Shown: positions 16,589 to 29,857, numbered from the stretch's first letter. The stretch: DNA of 34,554 nucleotides from Methanomicrobiales archaeon (GCA_025358115.1 JANYKQ010000079.1:1-34554); one strand, 5' to 3'. Made by a program: numbers and translations. The notes: a model not told the origin generated them from the letters alone.

Positions 16589-17281
16589 TCAAATACGGGC
16601 CGTTGCTATGGCAGGAGCATATTTTTTTACCATGGCTAAAATCTGGGGGAAATTTTCATCAGTACAGTAGAGAACTACAGGACTGATCAGATATTTTGAC
16701 CGGAACACAACACTCCGAACGCTGCGGTACACAGATACATACCGCACCTCATCCCAGACAAGAACATTGTTCTCCTGCGACATTGCAAGGAGCCCGGCCC
16801 CGGTTCCGGACAGAGAGCCGAGCACAGCCGAACCACCGGCAGACACCCGGTCGAGAGTCCGGGTTGTGCCGCCTGCTTTGTGGGCTACTCCCTCATCACT
16901 GATGAAAAATTCCGTCTCAAGACCGCCCCCCGTGATAACCTGGAGCACCAGCATGATGAGGAGCATCAGGACACCAAGCCCGGCACCGATGATGAGCATC
17001 ATGATGAGCAGGTCCCATTCTCCCCCGGTTATGAGGGAAAGGAAACTTCCCATAACGATTCCTATGCCCAAAGGTATGAAAATGCATTGCAGAACAAGCC
17101 AGGGATTGGTGATCAGCGGAATCTTCCGGCTCCACGAAACAAGTCCACCGGGTTTTTTCGGGAGCCTTTCTATGGTCCCGGTACCGGATGCGTGGGGAGG
17201 CGGGTTGAGAACTGCTCCACAGGATGTACAGAAGGCATTGCCTGCCGCTACATCCCTGCCGCACGCTTCACAGGTAACCAT
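16589..17281 (-). CDS. Zinc-ribbon membrane protein
   Basis: A 230-residue protein with an N-terminal zinc ribbon (CEACGRDVAAGNAFCTSCGA, residues 4-23). Two strongly hydrophobic segments follow, about 60-85 (NPWLVLQCIFIPLGIGIVMG) and 92-117 (LLIMMLIIGAGLGVLMLLIM). A cytoplasmic C-terminal domain (about 125-230) contains TEFFISDEGVAHKAGG and VRYVSVYRSVRSVVFRSKY, which looks PH-like. The function is unknown. It starts 7 nt after the end of the 106-residue gene, so the two are probably co-transcribed, with the five-ribbon gene next. Confidence 0.83.
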   Translation of the reverse strand: MVTCEACGRDVAAGNAFCTSCGAVLNPPPHASGTGTIERLPKKPGGLVSWSRKIPLITNPWLVLQCIFIPLGIGIVMGSFLSLITGGEWDLLIMMLIIGAGLGVLMLLIMLVLQVITGGGLETEFFISDEGVAHKAGGTTRTLDRVSAGGSAVLGSLSGTGAGLLAMSQENNVLVWDEVRYVSVYRSVRSVVFRSKYLISPVVLYCTDENFPQILAMVKKYAPAIATARI

Positions 17282-17288
17282 GAGAATA

Positions 17289-17609
17289 CTAGTCCTCTGC
17301 CACGGAACTCTTCGCCCGCTTAATTCGTTCCTTTGAAGAGAAACCGGTAATAGTGTCGAGATATTTCCTGAAGCGCTTGTTCGTGTCGATGATCACCTCA
17401 TCGCTCACGCCCATGTCCGACTCGGTATCAATGATAACCGACTTCCCGTCCGCACCCATGGTTACATCGAGCCGCTTGAGCGCACCGAACTTAATCCGGT
17501 AACCTTTGGCATTCTTTTCCGGTTCGAGGCCGAAACAGCTTTTGAGTTCAGCAACGATCCGGGTTTCGAGATCTTTTGTCATCCCGCGTTTGATTGGGTA
17601 CTCCTGCAT
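17289..17609 (-). CDS. Conserved archaeal protein, DUF5611-like
   Basis: A 106-residue cytoplasmic protein starting MQEYPIKRGMTKDLE and ending in a Lys/Arg-rich helix. The pattern resembles the small methanogen family DUF5611, whose function is unknown; this is from memory of the family and not searched. The central part, RIKFGALKRLDVTMGADGKSVIIDTES, predicts beta strands, and the last 35 residues predict a helix (TNKRFRKYLDTITGF). It heads a minus-strand set with the two zinc-ribbon genes and is divergent from the PAC2 gene, with only a few dozen bases between them. Confidence 0.75.
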   Translation of the reverse strand: MQEYPIKRGMTKDLETRIVAELKSCFGLEPEKNAKGYRIKFGALKRLDVTMGADGKSVIIDTESDMGVSDEVIIDTNKRFRKYLDTITGFSSKERIKRAKSSVAED

Positions 17610-17643
17610 ACTATTTTTTAGGTAGTGCGTGTATGTTAATCTA

Positions 17644-18441
17644 ATGACGAAAAACGCCCCTGAGTCTCAAGCTGAGATCGTTTCACGTCTCGATACTATT
17701 CGTAATGACCTTATTGAGATGATACCGAAAAAAGATATCAACGTCATATCCAAACCGCTTCCCCCTGACATTACTTCTGTGCTGATTGGTTTTCCCGGGA
17801 GCGGTCTTGTCGGTACCATCGCACTGCAGTATATGGTCGATCAGCTGGAGTTCGAGCAGATCGGCACCATGACTTCAAAGTTTTTCCCCCCGCTCGCGAT
17901 GATGAACAAGGGGGTAATCAATGACCCGGTCAGGATCTATCTTAAAAACAATATCGCAGCCATTGTCGCAGACATCCCTATCCACCCCATGATCTGCTAC
18001 GAGACCTCACGCGACATTGTCAACTGGCTCGAACCGTTCCACCCCAAAGAAGTGCTCACGATCGCCGGTATCATCACCAACGAACCCGAGAAACGCGTAT
18101 TTGGGGTTGCCACAACAACCGAGGCACTCAAGCGGATCGAAGAACACACCCTGTTGCTGCCGATAGGAAGCATATCGGGAATTGCATCCAGCCTCCTGAC
18201 GGAATGTAAAGCCCGGGGGATTCCGGGATATGGCCTCCTGGGAGAGACCGTAAATGCCCCCGATCCGCGTTCATCGGCTGCCACCATCGAAGTGCTCAAC
18301 AAGATGTACAATCTCAGCCTCGATATGCAGCCACTCATCGACCAGGCGGTAGAGATCGAGCAGAGCATGCAGAAGATCTCCGATGAAGTACAGCAGTCTT
18401 CTGAACAATCGCCGAAAAAAGATCTCATCATGTACGGGTGA
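17644..18441 (+). CDS. PAC2-family proteasome assembly chaperone-like protein
   Basis: A 265-residue protein of the PAC2/COG1938 family. Archaeal members (PbaA type) are homologous to proteasome assembly chaperones, and some interact with proteasome-related complexes; the role here is inferred. Visible family features are VLIGFPGSGLVGTIALQYMVDQL, FFPPLAMMNKG, the IVADIPIHP stretch, LTIAGI, and GYGLLGETVNAPDPRSSAATIEVLNKM. A C-terminal helix is rich in Gln and Glu. ATG 17644 was taken as start; an upstream GTG at 17629 with AGGTAG three bases before it is a real alternative. The gene overlaps no neighbour, and six bases separate it from the DUF473 gene, so they form an operon. Confidence 0.9.
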   Translation: MTKNAPESQAEIVSRLDTIRNDLIEMIPKKDINVISKPLPPDITSVLIGFPGSGLVGTIALQYMVDQLEFEQIGTMTSKFFPPLAMMNKGVINDPVRIYLKNNIAAIVADIPIHPMICYETSRDIVNWLEPFHPKEVLTIAGIITNEPEKRVFGVATTTEALKRIEEHTLLLPIGSISGIASSLLTECKARGIPGYGLLGETVNAPDPRSSAATIEVLNKMYNLSLDMQPLIDQAVEIEQSMQKISDEVQQSSEQSPKKDLIMYG

Positions 18442-18447
18442 CTGAAA

Positions 18448-18846
18448 ATGAGATGTGCTGCTTTAACCGGAATCTCTCCTGAAATTATCAAGGATCTCAA
18501 AAGCGGAAGGCCCCGCACGATCGAACTGCAGAGCGCCCATAATATCGTGACCATAGCCACCGTAGAACCCGGCCCGGAAACCCACCTGTTCATGACTTCG
18601 ATCGATCTCGCAGACTTAAGTCCCGGCGATGCCGGGATCTGTGTCTATGTGCTCTCAACGGCAATCTCAATGAAACGGATCGTGGAGTTCAACCACGGTT
18701 CGTTTTTTGAAGAACGGGAACGCATGTCGGCCCGGGTGCAGGTCAAGTACTGTGCATCATCAGTGATCAAAGAAGTATTCCACGAAGGGCTCATGCTACC
18801 AACGGAAGTAGAAGTGCTCAAGTCATCCTGCTACCACGCAGGATGA
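18448..18846 (+). CDS. DUF473 family protein
   Basis: A 132-residue cytoplasmic protein of the archaeal DUF473 family, recognised by MRCAALTGISPEIIKDL and the RPRTIELQSAHNIVTIATV block. The function is unknown. It starts six bases after the PAC2 stop codon, and GGGTGA spanning that stop serves as a ribosome-binding site, so translation is probably coupled. The region after it (18847-19102, no gene) holds several short A/T-rich runs. Confidence 0.88.
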   Translation: MRCAALTGISPEIIKDLKSGRPRTIELQSAHNIVTIATVEPGPETHLFMTSIDLADLSPGDAGICVYVLSTAISMKRIVEFNHGSFFEERERMSARVQVKYCASSVIKEVFHEGLMLPTEVEVLKSSCYHAG

Positions 18847-19102
18847 ACAATGATTTTTTTCATCAAAAACTGGTGAAGTTTTTTTTAATCGCGATCACCG
18901 TCCCGGGTATTATCGCAACCCGCAATAAGACCTATAACCCGATTTTCGGGTGATTTCATAATTACGATAATTTTTCCCCGGAAAAATCGGTTATTTGTTA
19001 ATAACCCGTAACCCTGCTCCTTGTTTATCGACGCCCTGAAGAGATACTGCGAACTGTTACAGGTCAGAGAAAAAACCTGATTTCAAATTCAAAAAAGGGG
19101 GT

Positions 19103-20764
19103 CTATTTTTTCCTGAGTACAATGAGCCCTGCACCTACCGCACCAAGGATCGCAAGGATACCTACGGAAGAGGCCGGGGTTGGAGTCGCTGTCGGCCAGG
19201 GGGTCGGGGTTTTTAGCGTGGACTTCTTTGTGGTTTTCACGGTTGATATGGTTGTTTTGGGAGCGGTTGTCGTAACGGTCGTTACATCAGGAGCAAGAAC
19301 CAGCGAGGCCGTTACATAGGAAATGTTCCCTGCTGTTACGGCAACACTCTCGGAATAGTCATTGTATCCTGCGCTGCGTATCATCACCGTGTAGGTATTG
19401 GGGGTGATATTATCGAGCGTCAGCGGGGTATATCCCTGGTAGACAGAATTCAGGAATACCTTGGAGATTGAGGGGTTGGATTTGATATTGATGGTGCCGT
19501 TCGCCGTGGATCCGACCGAATAGACAGTGAAAGTCGGGCTGCAGGTTTTACTCGCTTCTGTCCCGTCGGGAAGTACACATACACTATAGGAACCGGGGGT
19601 AGCCTGATACAGGTTGAATGTACCCGTCAGCTGGGTTGTTGAACCGCCGGAATTAACTGAACCGCCAATATAATTTCCATTTTTGTACAGGCGGATTTTT
19701 GCAGAACTGGCAACAAAACCAGTTCCGGTTATTGTCGTTGACACGGTGGTATTGACTGTCCCGCTTGTCGGGGATATCGACGTTACGGTTGACGATGTCG
19801 CACTATTGACGGTAAACGAACGGGTTATTGTTCCCCCATCGGAATTCAGGATGACGAGAGTCCAGGTACCGGAAGCGATTCCATTCAGGTTAAAATTCCT
19901 GCTGAGGGTAGTCGCGGTATCCGTACCGACAGCAACACCGGTAACGGTTGACTGTCCGGTTTGTGTCAGGGTGACTGTTGCTCCACTAATAAAACCTGTC
20001 CCGACAACATCAATGGTCTGCGAACCGCTGTTGCTTGCACTGGCAGGGGTTACGCTCGTGATAGTGGGAGTCGATGCGGAAGAAGTGCCGGTTGCGGTAA
20101 AAGTCACCGGAGAACCCACGAGGGATCCGCTTGTTGCGGTCATAGTGTTCGATCCGGCCGTTGTGCCCAGAGTCCAGCTCCCGACAGTAGCTACACCATT
20201 CGAACCCGTTGTTGCGGATAAGCCCGTTGCCGAGCCCCCACCGGAAAATACGACAAAGGTAACACCCTCCCCGCTCTTTGGATTGTTATATGCATCTTTC
20301 ACAATAACGCTTGGTAACGTTGTAACAGCTGTACCCACCGGGGCTGACTGGCTGGTTGCCGAGTTCGCTGCAATCTGGGTTGCGGTTCCGGCAGTACCGG
20401 TCGCGGTGAATGTCACCCCGGTGACCGTGTCGGCAGTTGCATCCAATGTATTCGATCCAGCTGTTGTACCCAGAGTCCAGCTGCCAACGGTAGCTACACC
20501 ATTCTCATTAGTTGTTTGTGTCGCTCCGGTAATGGTGCCACCTCCGGAGGTTATGGTAAAGGTGACCAAAACACCAGTGCTCACCGGGGTTTGATTCTCG
20601 TCATACCTAATAACGACACTGGGCGGAGTAGCTACTACCGTGCCAACGGGGGCTGACTGACTATTTCCCGTATTCATCGTGATTGTATATGCCCCCACCG
20701 GGACAACCAAAAATGCCACAGTCAGGAAAAACACCAGACATACCAATAAAGAGATTCTTTTCAT
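19103..20764 (-). CDS. Modular surface adhesin: Big_1, IPT/TIG, PEGA domains, anchor
   Basis: A 553-residue exported protein. Domains: signal peptide (1-25, ending VGAY); two Big_1/invasin-type repeats (about 32-125 and 127-226), each with the near-identical NGVATVGSWTLGTTAGSNT; two IPT/TIG domains (about 233-320 and 325-415) marked by ITSVTPASASNSG and TSISPTSGTVNTT; and a PEGA domain (about 423-490, INIKSNPSISKVFLNSVYQG...YTV). A Thr/Lys-rich linker (491-531) with PTPWPTATPTP follows, then a final hydrophobic segment (ASSVGILAILGAVGAGLIVL) and RKK. The Thr-rich linker, single helix and basic end resemble archaeosortase-type anchors, but no PGF motif is present. The start ATG at 20764 fits the signal peptide. 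It is probably an adhesin, ligand unknown. It lies between the DUF473 gene and the polymerase operon and points away from the latter. Confidence 0.88.
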   Translation of the reverse strand: MKRISLLVCLVFFLTVAFLVVPVGAYTITMNTGNSQSAPVGTVVATPPSVVIRYDENQTPVSTGVLVTFTITSGGGTITGATQTTNENGVATVGSWTLGTTAGSNTLDATADTVTGVTFTATGTAGTATQIAANSATSQSAPVGTAVTTLPSVIVKDAYNNPKSGEGVTFVVFSGGGSATGLSATTGSNGVATVGSWTLGTTAGSNTMTATSGSLVGSPVTFTATGTSSASTPTITSVTPASASNSGSQTIDVVGTGFISGATVTLTQTGQSTVTGVAVGTDTATTLSRNFNLNGIASGTWTLVILNSDGGTITRSFTVNSATSSTVTSISPTSGTVNTTVSTTITGTGFVASSAKIRLYKNGNYIGGSVNSGGSTTQLTGTFNLYQATPGSYSVCVLPDGTEASKTCSPTFTVYSVGSTANGTINIKSNPSISKVFLNSVYQGYTPLTLDNITPNTYTVMIRSAGYNDYSESVAVTAGNISYVTASLVLAPDVTTVTTTAPKTTISTVKTTKKSTLKTPTPWPTATPTPASSVGILAILGAVGAGLIVLRKK

Positions 20765-21031
20765 GTAAGACTTCCCAGTTCTTCGATCGAATGAAATTAA
20801 TTTGGCACCTTCATTTGATAAATTTTATTAAATCGCTTTTGTTGAATAAAGAAAAAGGATCCACTATTTTCATTTTGATCTTTTTTCCTATGATTCATTC
20901 CCAATCGAGATGCTTACTTGACGATTACAAGAACATTGGAATGGTTGAAAAACCTTTTTTTAGTTATGTATATTCGGCAGATCATGAATCATATTAATTA
21001 TCCTGTAGAACGTAGTTATCAGGCATCAAGT

Positions 21032-21106
21032 GGGCTTGTGGCTTAGCTTGGACATAGCGCCGGGCTTCTAACCCGGATGTCGGGGGTTCAAATCCCTCCA
21101 AGCCCG
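21032..21106 (+). tRNA. tRNA-Arg (TCT)
   Basis: Acceptor stem GGGCTTG pairs with CAAGCCC (21099-21105), discriminator G. Anticodon stem CCGGG/CCCGG closes the loop CTTCTAA, giving anticodon TCT at 21067-21069. The T-arm is GGGGG-TTCAAAT-CCCTC. No CCA is encoded, and T-runs follow. No intron is visible. Confidence 0.95.
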
Positions 21107-21524
21107 TTTTGTTTTTTTTATCCTGTTATATGAGGATTTAGTCGGTTGCCTTTTCCCGAGCGGCCTTGTGATTCATAATTCTTCATTCCGCAACACGGGA
21201 TGCATCCACACGAATGCTGAACCTTTATGGGTTACTGTTTTGCAGAATGATACTTCACCCACAAAGCACCATCTTTTGAATTATATTACACGGCTCCATG
21301 CTCATGATGATGATGTGCAGTTAGAATAAACACAGTGCCCATCGAATCGTCAATCCCCAAAATCTGCATGAATCCCTCCCGGTTGGAGAGGAACAAAGGT
21401 ATGCAAAACAGGGTTGGGTATGATACTAAGGCTTTCTCCGGCAGGGATAAGAGAAAGACCAGCATTGAGGCAGCAGGAATAAATGAGAATCCGGGGATCA
21501 CACCAAAAGAGCGAAAAAAGAATA
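21107..21524. other. Stretch between tRNA-Arg and nusA
   Basis: This 418-nt stretch lies where many archaea have rpsL and rpsG following nusA. I see no trace of either gene. The only candidate is the small minus-strand frame listed at 21286-21501. T-runs after the tRNA (21107-21120) probably terminate it. Confidence 0.5.
21286..21501 (-). CDS. Possible small protein with histidine-rich tail
   Basis: A frame of 71 codons starting at GTG 21501, with a hydrophobic first half (MIPGFSFIPAASMLVFLLSL) and the C-terminus ILTAHHHHEHGAV. A minus-strand TATA-like TTATAATATTC near 21531-21521 lies about 25 nt upstream of the GTG, which would suit a leaderless transcript. I do not recognise the family. 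The His cluster could bind metal. It may equally be chance open frame. Confidence 0.3.
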   Translation of the reverse strand: MIPGFSFIPAASMLVFLLSLPEKALVSYPTLFCIPLFLSNREGFMQILGIDDSMGTVFILTAHHHHEHGAV

Positions 21525-22007
21525 TTATAAGTGAGACTGCTGGTCAGCCGGCTGATCATCCATCTCTTTCTGGAGGATCTGCACATCAGCGATATCATAC
21601 TGGCGCTGGGCGAGCTTCTTTGCCTTGAAGATGTTCTTCCCGTCCTTTCCAATCGCAATGCCCCGGTCTTCGTCCCTGACTTCGACCTGAACGGTCTGCT
21701 CTCCGGATCCGGCTTCCCCTTCAAAGAGGAGGGAAGTAACCTGCGCAGGCAGGAAACAGTTCTTTAGGAACTGCTCCACGTTGCTGTTGTACTCGACGAC
21801 TTCGATCTTCTTGCCCATCACTTCGGAAGCCTTCTTGATGGAGGCTCCTTTCTTACCGATAGCAAGACCCATGTCGCCGGGGTTAATCACAAAGATGAGA
21901 CGGGCATTCCGGTCATCCATCACACAATCGCGGCTTCCCGCACCGGTCAGGCTCTCGAACTGGGAGATCAGACGCATACAGTCTTCAGTAAGTTTTACTT
22001 CGACCAT
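21525..22007 (-). CDS. nusA: NusA-like KH-domain transcription factor
   Basis: A 160-residue archaeal NusA homologue, lacking the N-terminal polymerase-binding and S1 parts of bacterial NusA, as usual in archaea. Two KH domains are visible from their GxxG loops: IGKKGASIKKA (about 65-75) and IGKDGKNIFKAKKLA (about 122-136). It binds RNA and is thought to act in termination or ribosomal operon transcription. The C-terminus (QILQKEMDDQPADQQSHL) is acidic and Gln-rich. It is the last gene of the polymerase operon here, and starts one base after the L30e stop codon. Confidence 0.93.
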   Translation of the reverse strand: MVEVKLTEDCMRLISQFESLTGAGSRDCVMDDRNARLIFVINPGDMGLAIGKKGASIKKASEVMGKKIEVVEYNSNVEQFLKNCFLPAQVTSLLFEGEAGSGEQTVQVEVRDEDRGIAIGKDGKNIFKAKKLAQRQYDIADVQILQKEMDDQPADQQSHL

Positions 22008-22008
22008 A

Positions 22009-22299
22009 TCATGCCCTCTTCAGGGACAGGATATCTGACTCGCCCGGGCTGACGATGGCAAGCGTGCTGACCATGAACGGCTTTCCGCAGGCTTTTCCGA
22101 GCGCCATGCTGGAGCCTTCAAAGGTGTGGATGAAGAGATTCTCTGTGGCTGCAACCTTTGCCTTGAAGGCCGCAGGGCAGTTACCCGCAATAACAATCAT
22201 CTGGGCTTTGCCCTCTTTGACGCATTTTTCGGTGTTGTTCTGGCCAAGAATTACATTACCGGTCTTTATGGCTCTTCTGAGTGATGCATTAAAATCCAT
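22009..22299 (-). CDS. rpl30e: Ribosomal protein L30e
   Basis: A 96-residue L30e protein of the L7Ae/L30e fold, a component of the large subunit; the match is LRRAIKTGNVILGQNNTEKCVKEGKAQMIVIAGNCP and the SMALGKACGKPF motif. GAGGA about eight bases before ATG 22299 supports this start over TTG 22305. It sits between rpoA'' and nusA, its normal place in archaeal polymerase operons. Confidence 0.94.
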   Translation of the reverse strand: MDFNASLRRAIKTGNVILGQNNTEKCVKEGKAQMIVIAGNCPAAFKAKVAATENLFIHTFEGSSMALGKACGKPFMVSTLAIVSPGESDILSLKRA

Positions 22300-22323
22300 G
22301 TACAATTCCTCGTGTTTTTAAGT

Positions 22324-26138
<3,815 letters not shown>

Positions 26139-26139
26139 T

Positions 26140-27954
26140 TTACACCACGTCCTGTAATTTCAATCTGGGTGCAATTCCCATACTCTTCATCTCATCTAAC
26201 AGGAGCTTGAATGCATAGCTCATCTCGACCGAGTAGATATCGGTCTCGTTCCCACATGCAAGGCAGCGGGTCATGTTGCGTTTGCGGTCAAGCATTGCAA
26301 CCATACCGCAGTGCGCGCAGACATATTCCATCACCTTGTCTGACTCATCGAGCAGACGCTCTTTCAATGCCATTGCAGCACCGTGTCCGATCATGACATC
26401 TCGTTCCATCTCACCAAACCGGAGACCCCCTTCACGGGCACGGCCTTCAGTTGGCTGACGGGTGAGCACTTGCACAGGACCACGGGAGCGGGCGTGCATC
26501 TTTGCCGATACCATGTGGTAGAGTTTCTGGTAGTAGATCACACCGATGTAGACATCTGCCTTGAACTGCTTGCCGGTAATACCGTCATACATGATCTCGC
26601 GGCCGTTGTGTGAGAATCCGAGATTCTTTAACGAACCGCGTATATCTGCCTCGCTCTCGCCACCAAATGCGGTGCCGTTGATACGCCTTCCTTCGAGCGA
26701 CCCGACTTTCCCACCGATCATCTCAAGCATATGACCGACAGTCATACGGCTCGGGATTGCATGGGGGTTGATCACAAGGTCAGGACATTGTCCGCTCTCG
26801 GTAAAGGGCATATCTTCCTGCGGGGATATCAGCCCGATAACACCTTTCTGTCCGTGTCGGGATGCAAACTTGTCGCCAACTTCCGGTACACGGAGATCTC
26901 TTGTCCGCACCTTGACGAGCCGGGAGCTGTTCTCACCTTCGGTGATGATCACAGTGTCGACAATGCCGTGCTCGTTGCTGCGCATAGTAACTGAGGTATC
27001 GCGGCGCTTCTCTACAGCAATCAGTTCACCTGTCGGTTCTTCAAGGAACCGTGGCGGGGATGTCTTTCCTATCAACACATCTTTCTCAGCAACAACTGTC
27101 TCGGGATTGATGACACCGTCTTCGTCCAGGTTTTTGTAGGACTCGGCACCATGGGCACCGGCAACTTCCTCTTCAGGTACTTCAATACGGTCAATCTGAC
27201 CACCGGGATAACGGCGTTCTTCACCTTCATAGGTACGGAAGAAGTGAGACCGTCCAAGGCCACGCTCGATAGATGCCTTGTTAAAGATGAGCGCATCTTC
27301 AATATTGTAACCTTCATAGGAGATGATCGCAACGACAAAGTTCTGTCCTGCGGGCCGGTCATCCGAGCCAATCAGCTCGGAAGTCTGGGTGTGGGTGAGC
27401 GGTTTTTGCGTATAGTGGAGCAGGTGCCCACGGGTGTCGGGGCGGAGCTTCATATTGGCGCATCCAAAACCGAGCGCCTGCTTGACCATTCCTGCACCCA
27501 TCGTTACACGCGGACTGGCATTGTGCTCCGGGAACGGAACGTGTGCTGCACCAATACCAAGGATCAGGGAGGGGTCGATCTCAAGGTGTGTGTGAGCTGG
27601 TGTGATCTTATCAAAGTGCATGGCAATGAGAAGATCCTCTTCTTCTTCAGCATCGAGGAACTCTATCATACCGCGCTGGACAAACCACGAGATATCGATC
27701 TCTTTTCTGGCCAGCTTCTGAAGATCGGCATCGGTGATGATCGGTTCACCGTTTTTTAAGACAATCAACGGGCGCCGGGCCCGGCCCTGGTCGGTAAGTA
27801 TGACAACATCGCCATTGTATTCTTTATGCGAAACATTCACTTCAGAAGCAATCTCGCCCTTACGGCGCATAGCCCGTATATCAGTGACCAGTTTTTTGGG
27901 GTCATTGTGAAGTCCGACAAGTGCACCATCAACAAACACGCGTGATTTCTTCAT
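26140..27954 (-). CDS. rpoB1: DNA-directed RNA polymerase subunit B'
   Basis: A 604-residue C-terminal half of the second-largest subunit. Signatures: [43 protein letters not shown] (substrate side of the active site), [21 protein letters not shown] and [15 protein letters not shown]-terminal zinc ribbon is formed by CAHCG and CLACGN. The start ATG overlaps the end of rpoB'' (ATGA), indicating translational coupling. Confidence 0.98.
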   Translation of the reverse strand: MKKSRVFVDGALVGLHNDPKKLVTDIRAMRRKGEIASEVNVSHKEYNGDVVILTDQGRARRPLIVLKNGEPIITDADLQKLARKEIDISWFVQRGMIEFLDAEEEEDLLIAMHFDKITPAHTHLEIDPSLILGIGAAHVPFPEHNASPRVTMGAGMVKQALGFGCANMKLRPDTRGHLLHYTQKPLTHTQTSELIGSDDRPAGQNFVVAIISYEGYNIEDALIFNKASIERGLGRSHFFRTYEGEERRYPGGQIDRIEVPEEEVAGAHGAESYKNLDEDGVINPETVVAEKDVLIGKTSPPRFLEEPTGELIAVEKRRDTSVTMRSNEHGIVDTVIITEGENSSRLVKVRTRDLRVPEVGDKFASRHGQKGVIGLISPQEDMPFTESGQCPDLVINPHAIPSRMTVGHMLEMIGGKVGSLEGRRINGTAFGGESEADIRGSLKNLGFSHNGREIMYDGITGKQFKADVYIGVIYYQKLYHMVSAKMHARSRGPVQVLTRQPTEGRAREGGLRFGEMERDVMIGHGAAMALKERLLDESDKVMEYVCAHCGMVAMLDRKRNMTRCLACGNETDIYSVEMSYAFKLLLDEMKSMGIAPRLKLQDVV

Positions 27955-29510
27955 CTTGACTCTCCCTTGATCGGTTCAACGTCAAGGTTGTGCAGGATTT
28001 GCAGGATCTGTTCTTCGTTATCTACACCTTTGCTGATCTCAACCATCTGGGCAAAGTTCTTGACAAGCCCACAATTCGGACCTTCAGGTGTTTCACTCGG
28101 GCAGATCCGACCCCACTGAGTCGGGTGCAGATCACGCGCTTCGAAATGCGGCTGTGAACGTGAGAGTGGTGAGATCACGCGGCGCAGGTGGGAGAGCACA
28201 GCCATGTGATCGATACGATCGAGGAGTTGTGATACACCCGTCCTTCCGCCAACCCAGTTTCCTGTGGCAAGCGGGTGGAGCAGACGTTCAGTCAGCACAT
28301 CGGCTCGCACGGCCGTTCCTATCGAGAGATCGCGGTGACGCATGCTTGCGCGTTCGAGCTGGTACTTTATATCACGGGTAAGCCGGTTTAAGGAGATACG
28401 GAAGAGATCTTCCATTAAATCTCCGGCAAGTTTTAACCGCTTGTTGGAGTAGTGGTCTTTGTCATCGATCCTGCGCTTGTCCAGCACGAGATCGAAACAA
28501 GCCTCAGCCATGCGCCCGAGGAAGTGACCCTTTGCAAGCCGGACAGAGAGAACCATTTCGTGGTATCCCTCGTCGCCTTCCTTTAAAGTTGCTGGCATCG
28601 AGTAGTTGAGGTGTGGCAGGAGATAATTGTCCAGCACGAACTCAGCCCGCTTGCGCTGGTAATCCCTTGTCTGGTTGGGTGCCAGTTTCTTACCAACATA
28701 CATGATACCCCCATCAACGGAGTCGCATTCACTCTCTTCGAGATTCTGCATCATGAACGTCAGGATATCTTCATCGGTCGAGACCGCGTTGACAACTTCC
28801 TGGTCATTGATCATGCCCAGTGCGCGCATCAGGTCGACAAATTTCAGGTGACCTGCAACTGAAGGGAACGAGACTTCAAGCAGGTTCTTCTTGTTGCGTT
28901 CAACAACCACCAGTGCACGGTAGCCCCTGAACTGCGAGAACACTTTTGCTACATAGATGGGCTCATTGTACCTCTCGGTGGACTCGGTCATGATCTTGTT
29001 AGACGCAAGGTCTTCTAAGGTCATGAGCACACGCTCTGTACCGTTAACAATGAAATATCCGCCTGGATCGAATGCATCCTCACCTCTAGCTACTCGCTGC
29101 TCATCATTCATACCATAAAGGTTGCATGATGTCGAGCCGATCATGACGGGGAGCTGCCCGATCGTAGTGACGATGGGTTCCTGCCTGTCTTCACCATGTA
29201 CAAGGGTTAATCCCAGCTGGATTGGAGCAGCATACGTAAGGTTGCGCAGCCGTGCCTCGCAGGGATAAAGTTCACTCTGCGAACCATCCGCTTCCCGAAC
29301 GAGCGGCTTTTTTACCGTTATTTCGCCGAGTTCCACCCAGACTGCTTCATTGTTCTTGCCACGGTTTTCAATATCAGTCTCTATGATCTGCGTTTCTTTT
29401 ACCACTTTTTGCAATTTGTACTTCAGAAAATAGTTATAGGAGTCAAGCTGGTGGCGCGCAACATGCTCCCGTGAAAAATATGCCCTCGATAAAATACTTC
29501 TGTCAATCAG
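27951..29510 (-). CDS. rpoB2: DNA-directed RNA polymerase subunit B'' with non-canonical start
   Basis: The N-terminal half of the second-largest subunit, about 519 residues. Conserved segments are [26 protein letters not shown] and [24 protein letters not shown]. The first canonical start in frame is TTG 29414, but clear family sequence continues upstream ([19 protein letters not shown] and YK), in the same frame, to a stop inside the end of rpoH. In that extension there is no ATG, GTG or TTG. CTG at 29510 (giving [13 protein letters not shown]) or ATT at 29507 is the most likely start. A G7 run lies eight bases upstream of the CTG, in the place of a ribosome-binding site. The 5' end is uncertain; a sequencing error in the G7 run is possible, although no frame there offers a start codon either. 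Confidence 0.9.
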   Translation of the reverse strand: MIDRSILSRAYFSREHVARHQLDSYNYFLKYKLQKVVKETQIIETDIENRGKNNEAVWVELGEITVKKPLVREADGSQSELYPCEARLRNLTYAAPIQLGLTLVHGEDRQEPIVTTIGQLPVMIGSTSCNLYGMNDEQRVARGEDAFDPGGYFIVNGTERVLMTLEDLASNKIMTESTERYNEPIYVAKVFSQFRGYRALVVVERNKKNLLEVSFPSVAGHLKFVDLMRALGMINDQEVVNAVSTDEDILTFMMQNLEESECDSVDGGIMYVGKKLAPNQTRDYQRKRAEFVLDNYLLPHLNYSMPATLKEGDEGYHEMVLSVRLAKGHFLGRMAEACFDLVLDKRRIDDKDHYSNKRLKLAGDLMEDLFRISLNRLTRDIKYQLERASMRHRDLSIGTAVRADVLTERLLHPLATGNWVGGRTGVSQLLDRIDHMAVLSHLRRVISPLSRSQPHFEARDLHPTQWGRICPSETPEGPNCGLVKNFAQMVEISKGVDNEEQILQILHNLDVEPIKGESR

Positions 29511-29529
29511 ACTTAAAACCCCCCCGGAT

Positions 29530-29781
29530 TTATTTCTTGGGTCTCTTTACCACGAGACGGTACGATTCGGCCCTACCGGCTGTATGGCTTACACGGATAA
29601 TTCGAATCACATTATCGGCTTCTGCGCCGATCGATTTGACCGCTGGATCGTCATGGAATACTTTTGGTAATTGTTCGGTAGTGATGTTGTAAGTGGTGAG
29701 AAGCGCAGAAACCTCCTCCTCACTCATGATTTCATGGTCTGGCACCATATCGTGCTTCAACACATTAAGTTTGGTGCTCAA
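29530..29781 (-). CDS. rpoH: DNA-directed RNA polymerase subunit H
   Basis: An 83-residue homologue of the C-terminal domain of eukaryotic Rpb5: [36 protein letters not shown] and [17 protein letters not shown]. It uses a TTG start at 29781, supported by GGGAGGGG about seven bases before it. It is the first protein gene of the polymerase operon. tRNA-Lys lies 76 nt upstream on the same strand. Confidence 0.95.
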   Translation of the reverse strand: MSTKLNVLKHDMVPDHEIMSEEEVSALLTTYNITTEQLPKVFHDDPAVKSIGAEADNVIRIIRVSHTAGRAESYRLVVKRPKK

Positions 29782-29857
29782 TGAAAAAACCCCTCCCGGA
29801 TAAACATATTTCCTCTCAGATGTATCACCGCAAAAAACCCACGATTGCTCGTGGAAA

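Noticed and set aside
19683-20594. Long plus-strand open frame of 303 codons opposite the 553-residue adhesin gene
   Set aside because: Its Val/Pro/Thr-rich, repetitive composition mirrors the Thr/Gly-rich adhesin on the other strand. It has no signal peptide or family motif, and the minus-strand protein has clear domains.
20683-20997. Plus-strand frame of 104 codons before tRNA-Arg
   Set aside because: It overlaps the signal peptide region of the minus-strand adhesin and A/T-rich promoter DNA; no motif or ribosome-binding site.
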